10,446 nt of DNA. It comes from Firmicutes bacterium UBA4874. Lineage in GTDB: Bacteria; Bacillota; Clostridia; Caldicoprobacterales; DTU083. The notes under the pieces were generated by a model. That model did not search any database, was not told the DNA's origin, and saw only the letters and a list, made by a program, of their open reading frames with translations. Position 1 is the stretch's first letter. The number at the start of each line of letters is the position of its first letter. The stretch spans positions 21,932-32,377 of the forward strand of contig DHDO01000113.1 of NCBI GenBank assembly GCA_002399435.1. Direction: 5' to 3'. Of this stretch, positions 9,373 through 10,446 are shown piece after piece. Position numbers and translations under genes: made by a program.

Positions 9373-10446
9373 TTAACTCCGCTCCGCCTTTTGCGGATAA
9401 TCGGATTTTTTATAAGTACGTTGAGGGTAATTGTGCTGCGGATAATTGGATTCCTGAAGGAGTAGATCCCTGGTCCGTACATTTTTCTGACCATGGGGAA
9501 TCACTTTCCAATCCTTTGTCCGATGCAAAAGGGAGATCACGTTCAGCGGCAGCCAGGAGGACATAAACAGGGGGTAACACAGAACCGTCTTCAGGATCTT
9601 CCGATCCCGGTATCCCCCAATCCATGCAAGAGCCGCAGCCAGCAGTATGCATCCAAGACAGGAAAACACCAGTCCCACACCGAAGCTGGCACAGAGCGGA
9701 AGGAAGGAACCATTATCTGCAGCTTTAAAAGATGAAAGCAGGGGAGGGAAAATGGATGCCACCTGTACAAACGATCCGTTGATCATCATAAAGGTATCCC
9801 AGGCCCTGCGTCCGCCGGTTCGGACGGATGCGGAAAGCAGCTCCGGAGTCTTCCTCTGTGAAACGTCCATAATTCCGCTGCACCAACGCATCCTCTGGGT
9901 AAGGGAAACCGCAAAGGAATTCGTTGCTTCATCAAACGTAATGGCTTCCGGTATGAAACAGATCTGATACCCATGGAGGACGCAGAATGTGTAGAACTCT
10001 GCATCTTCTGCTATGGTATCAGTGTTCCATCCGCCCATTTTCTCCAGCACTTCCCGGTGAACGGCAAATCCTGTGCCATTGAGTCGGGCGGATAGGCCGC
10101 AGTTTGTCCTGGCACGGTTGAAAAACAGATCCATCAGTGTGAAATAAAGCCCGTAGCATCCGGATATCCAGGAGTCATAAGGATTTTTTACCTTCATAGC
10201 ACCTCTGGCGATGCGAACCCCGGAGCTCAGCGCATCATTCATTCGGGCAAGGAAATCTTCATGTACTATATTGTCTGCATCAAATACACAAAATGCGTCG
10301 TAGTCCTGAGGCAGGAGACAGGCAATCGCCTCATGCAGTGCATCGCCTTTTTTGGTCACTCTTCCCATGCAATGAAGGATCTTTGCACCGGCAATGCGGG
10401 CTGCCTTTTCTGTTTGATCCGTACAATTATTTGGAATCACAAAGAT
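9373..10446 (-). CDS. Membrane-anchored family 2 glycosyltransferase (partial, N-terminus beyond right edge)
   Basis: The frame is open to the right edge (about 357 codons to the TAA at 9375-9373), so the start lies outside. It is a processive-type GT2 enzyme (COG1215-like, related to BcsA/IcaA-type sugar polymerases), which transfers sugar from a nucleotide-sugar at the cytoplasmic face. Numbering residues from the GTG codon at 10440-10438, the visible motifs are KKGDALHEA (30-38), the metal-binding DADN (54-57), the acceptor/base region TIAEDAEF (142-149) and QRMRW (182-186). Hydrophobic spans follow at about 223-237, 246-275 and 285-305, fitting C-terminal membrane helices. The tail after WKVIPHG is hydrophilic and repetitive (SNYPQHNYPQ, later DYPQ). 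The sugar and product are unknown. It converges on the guaA side of the window and is not part of that operon. Confidence 0.9.
   Translation of the reverse strand: MFVIPNNCTDQTEKAARIAGAKILHCMGRVTKKGDALHEAIACLLPQDYDAFCVFDADNIVHEDFLARMNDALSSGVRIARGAMKVKNPYDSWISGCYGLYFTLMDLFFNRARTNCGLSARLNGTGFAVHREVLEKMGGWNTDTIAEDAEFYTFCVLHGYQICFIPEAITFDEATNSFAVSLTQRMRWCSGIMDVSQRKTPELLSASVRTGGRRAWDTFMMINGSFVQVASIFPPLLSSFKAADNGSFLPLCASFGVGLVFSCLGCILLAAALAWIGGYRDRKILKTVLCYPLFMSSWLPLNVISLLHRTKDWKVIPHGQKNVRTRDLLLQESNYPQHNYPQRTYKKSDYPQKAERS

Noticed and set aside
9303..9566. Plus-strand open frame overlapping the glycosyltransferase end
   Set aside because: It is antisense to a well-supported gene, with no motif or ribosome binding site.

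Overview
The window looks like chromosomal DNA from an anaerobic Firmicute of the class Clostridia. The evidence is the family-level resemblance of GuaB, GuaA and GdhA to clostridial and Bacillus proteins, strong purine-rich ribosome binding sites, GTG and TTG starts, a P-loop/Asp23 protein typical of Clostridia, and a flavoprotein with a ferredoxin-like cysteine cluster. The core genes have a moderate G+C content, in the mid-50s by hand counts on a few lines. No genus can be named from this.

Left part (1-2187). A secreted protein of unknown function runs off the left edge on the minus strand and has its own near-consensus promoter. Divergent from it is nth (endonuclease III), followed by a P-loop protein with a C-terminal Asp23/Gls24-like domain. 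Between the two divergent promoters lie two tandem 62-bp units, each able to fold into a 13-bp stem-loop.

Middle part (2188-8114). gdhA (glutamate dehydrogenase) has its own promoter and ends in a clear terminator. Next comes an OGG1-type 8-oxoguanine glycosylase, the second helix-hairpin-helix base-excision glycosylase within 3.5 kb. Then guaB and guaA, 37 bp apart, form the two-step IMP to XMP to GMP operon, closed by a strong terminator. Exact short tandem duplications mark both ends of this operon: 16 bp just before guaB and 20 bp across the guaA stop.

Right part (8115-10446). The composition becomes patchy. An A+T-richer flavodoxin-fold gene with a C-x2-C-x2-C-x7-C motif is followed by a G+C-rich, decayed piece of a class I methyltransferase, a long inverted repeat, and a convergent membrane-anchored family 2 glycosyltransferase that runs off the right edge. 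This stretch looks like accessory DNA beside the conserved guaBA block.

I see no clear new multi-gene system. The observations most worth a second look are the repeated stem-loops between divergent promoters, a 14-base word they share with the guaB leader, the exact tandem duplications around guaBA, and the P-loop/Asp23 fusion beside nth.
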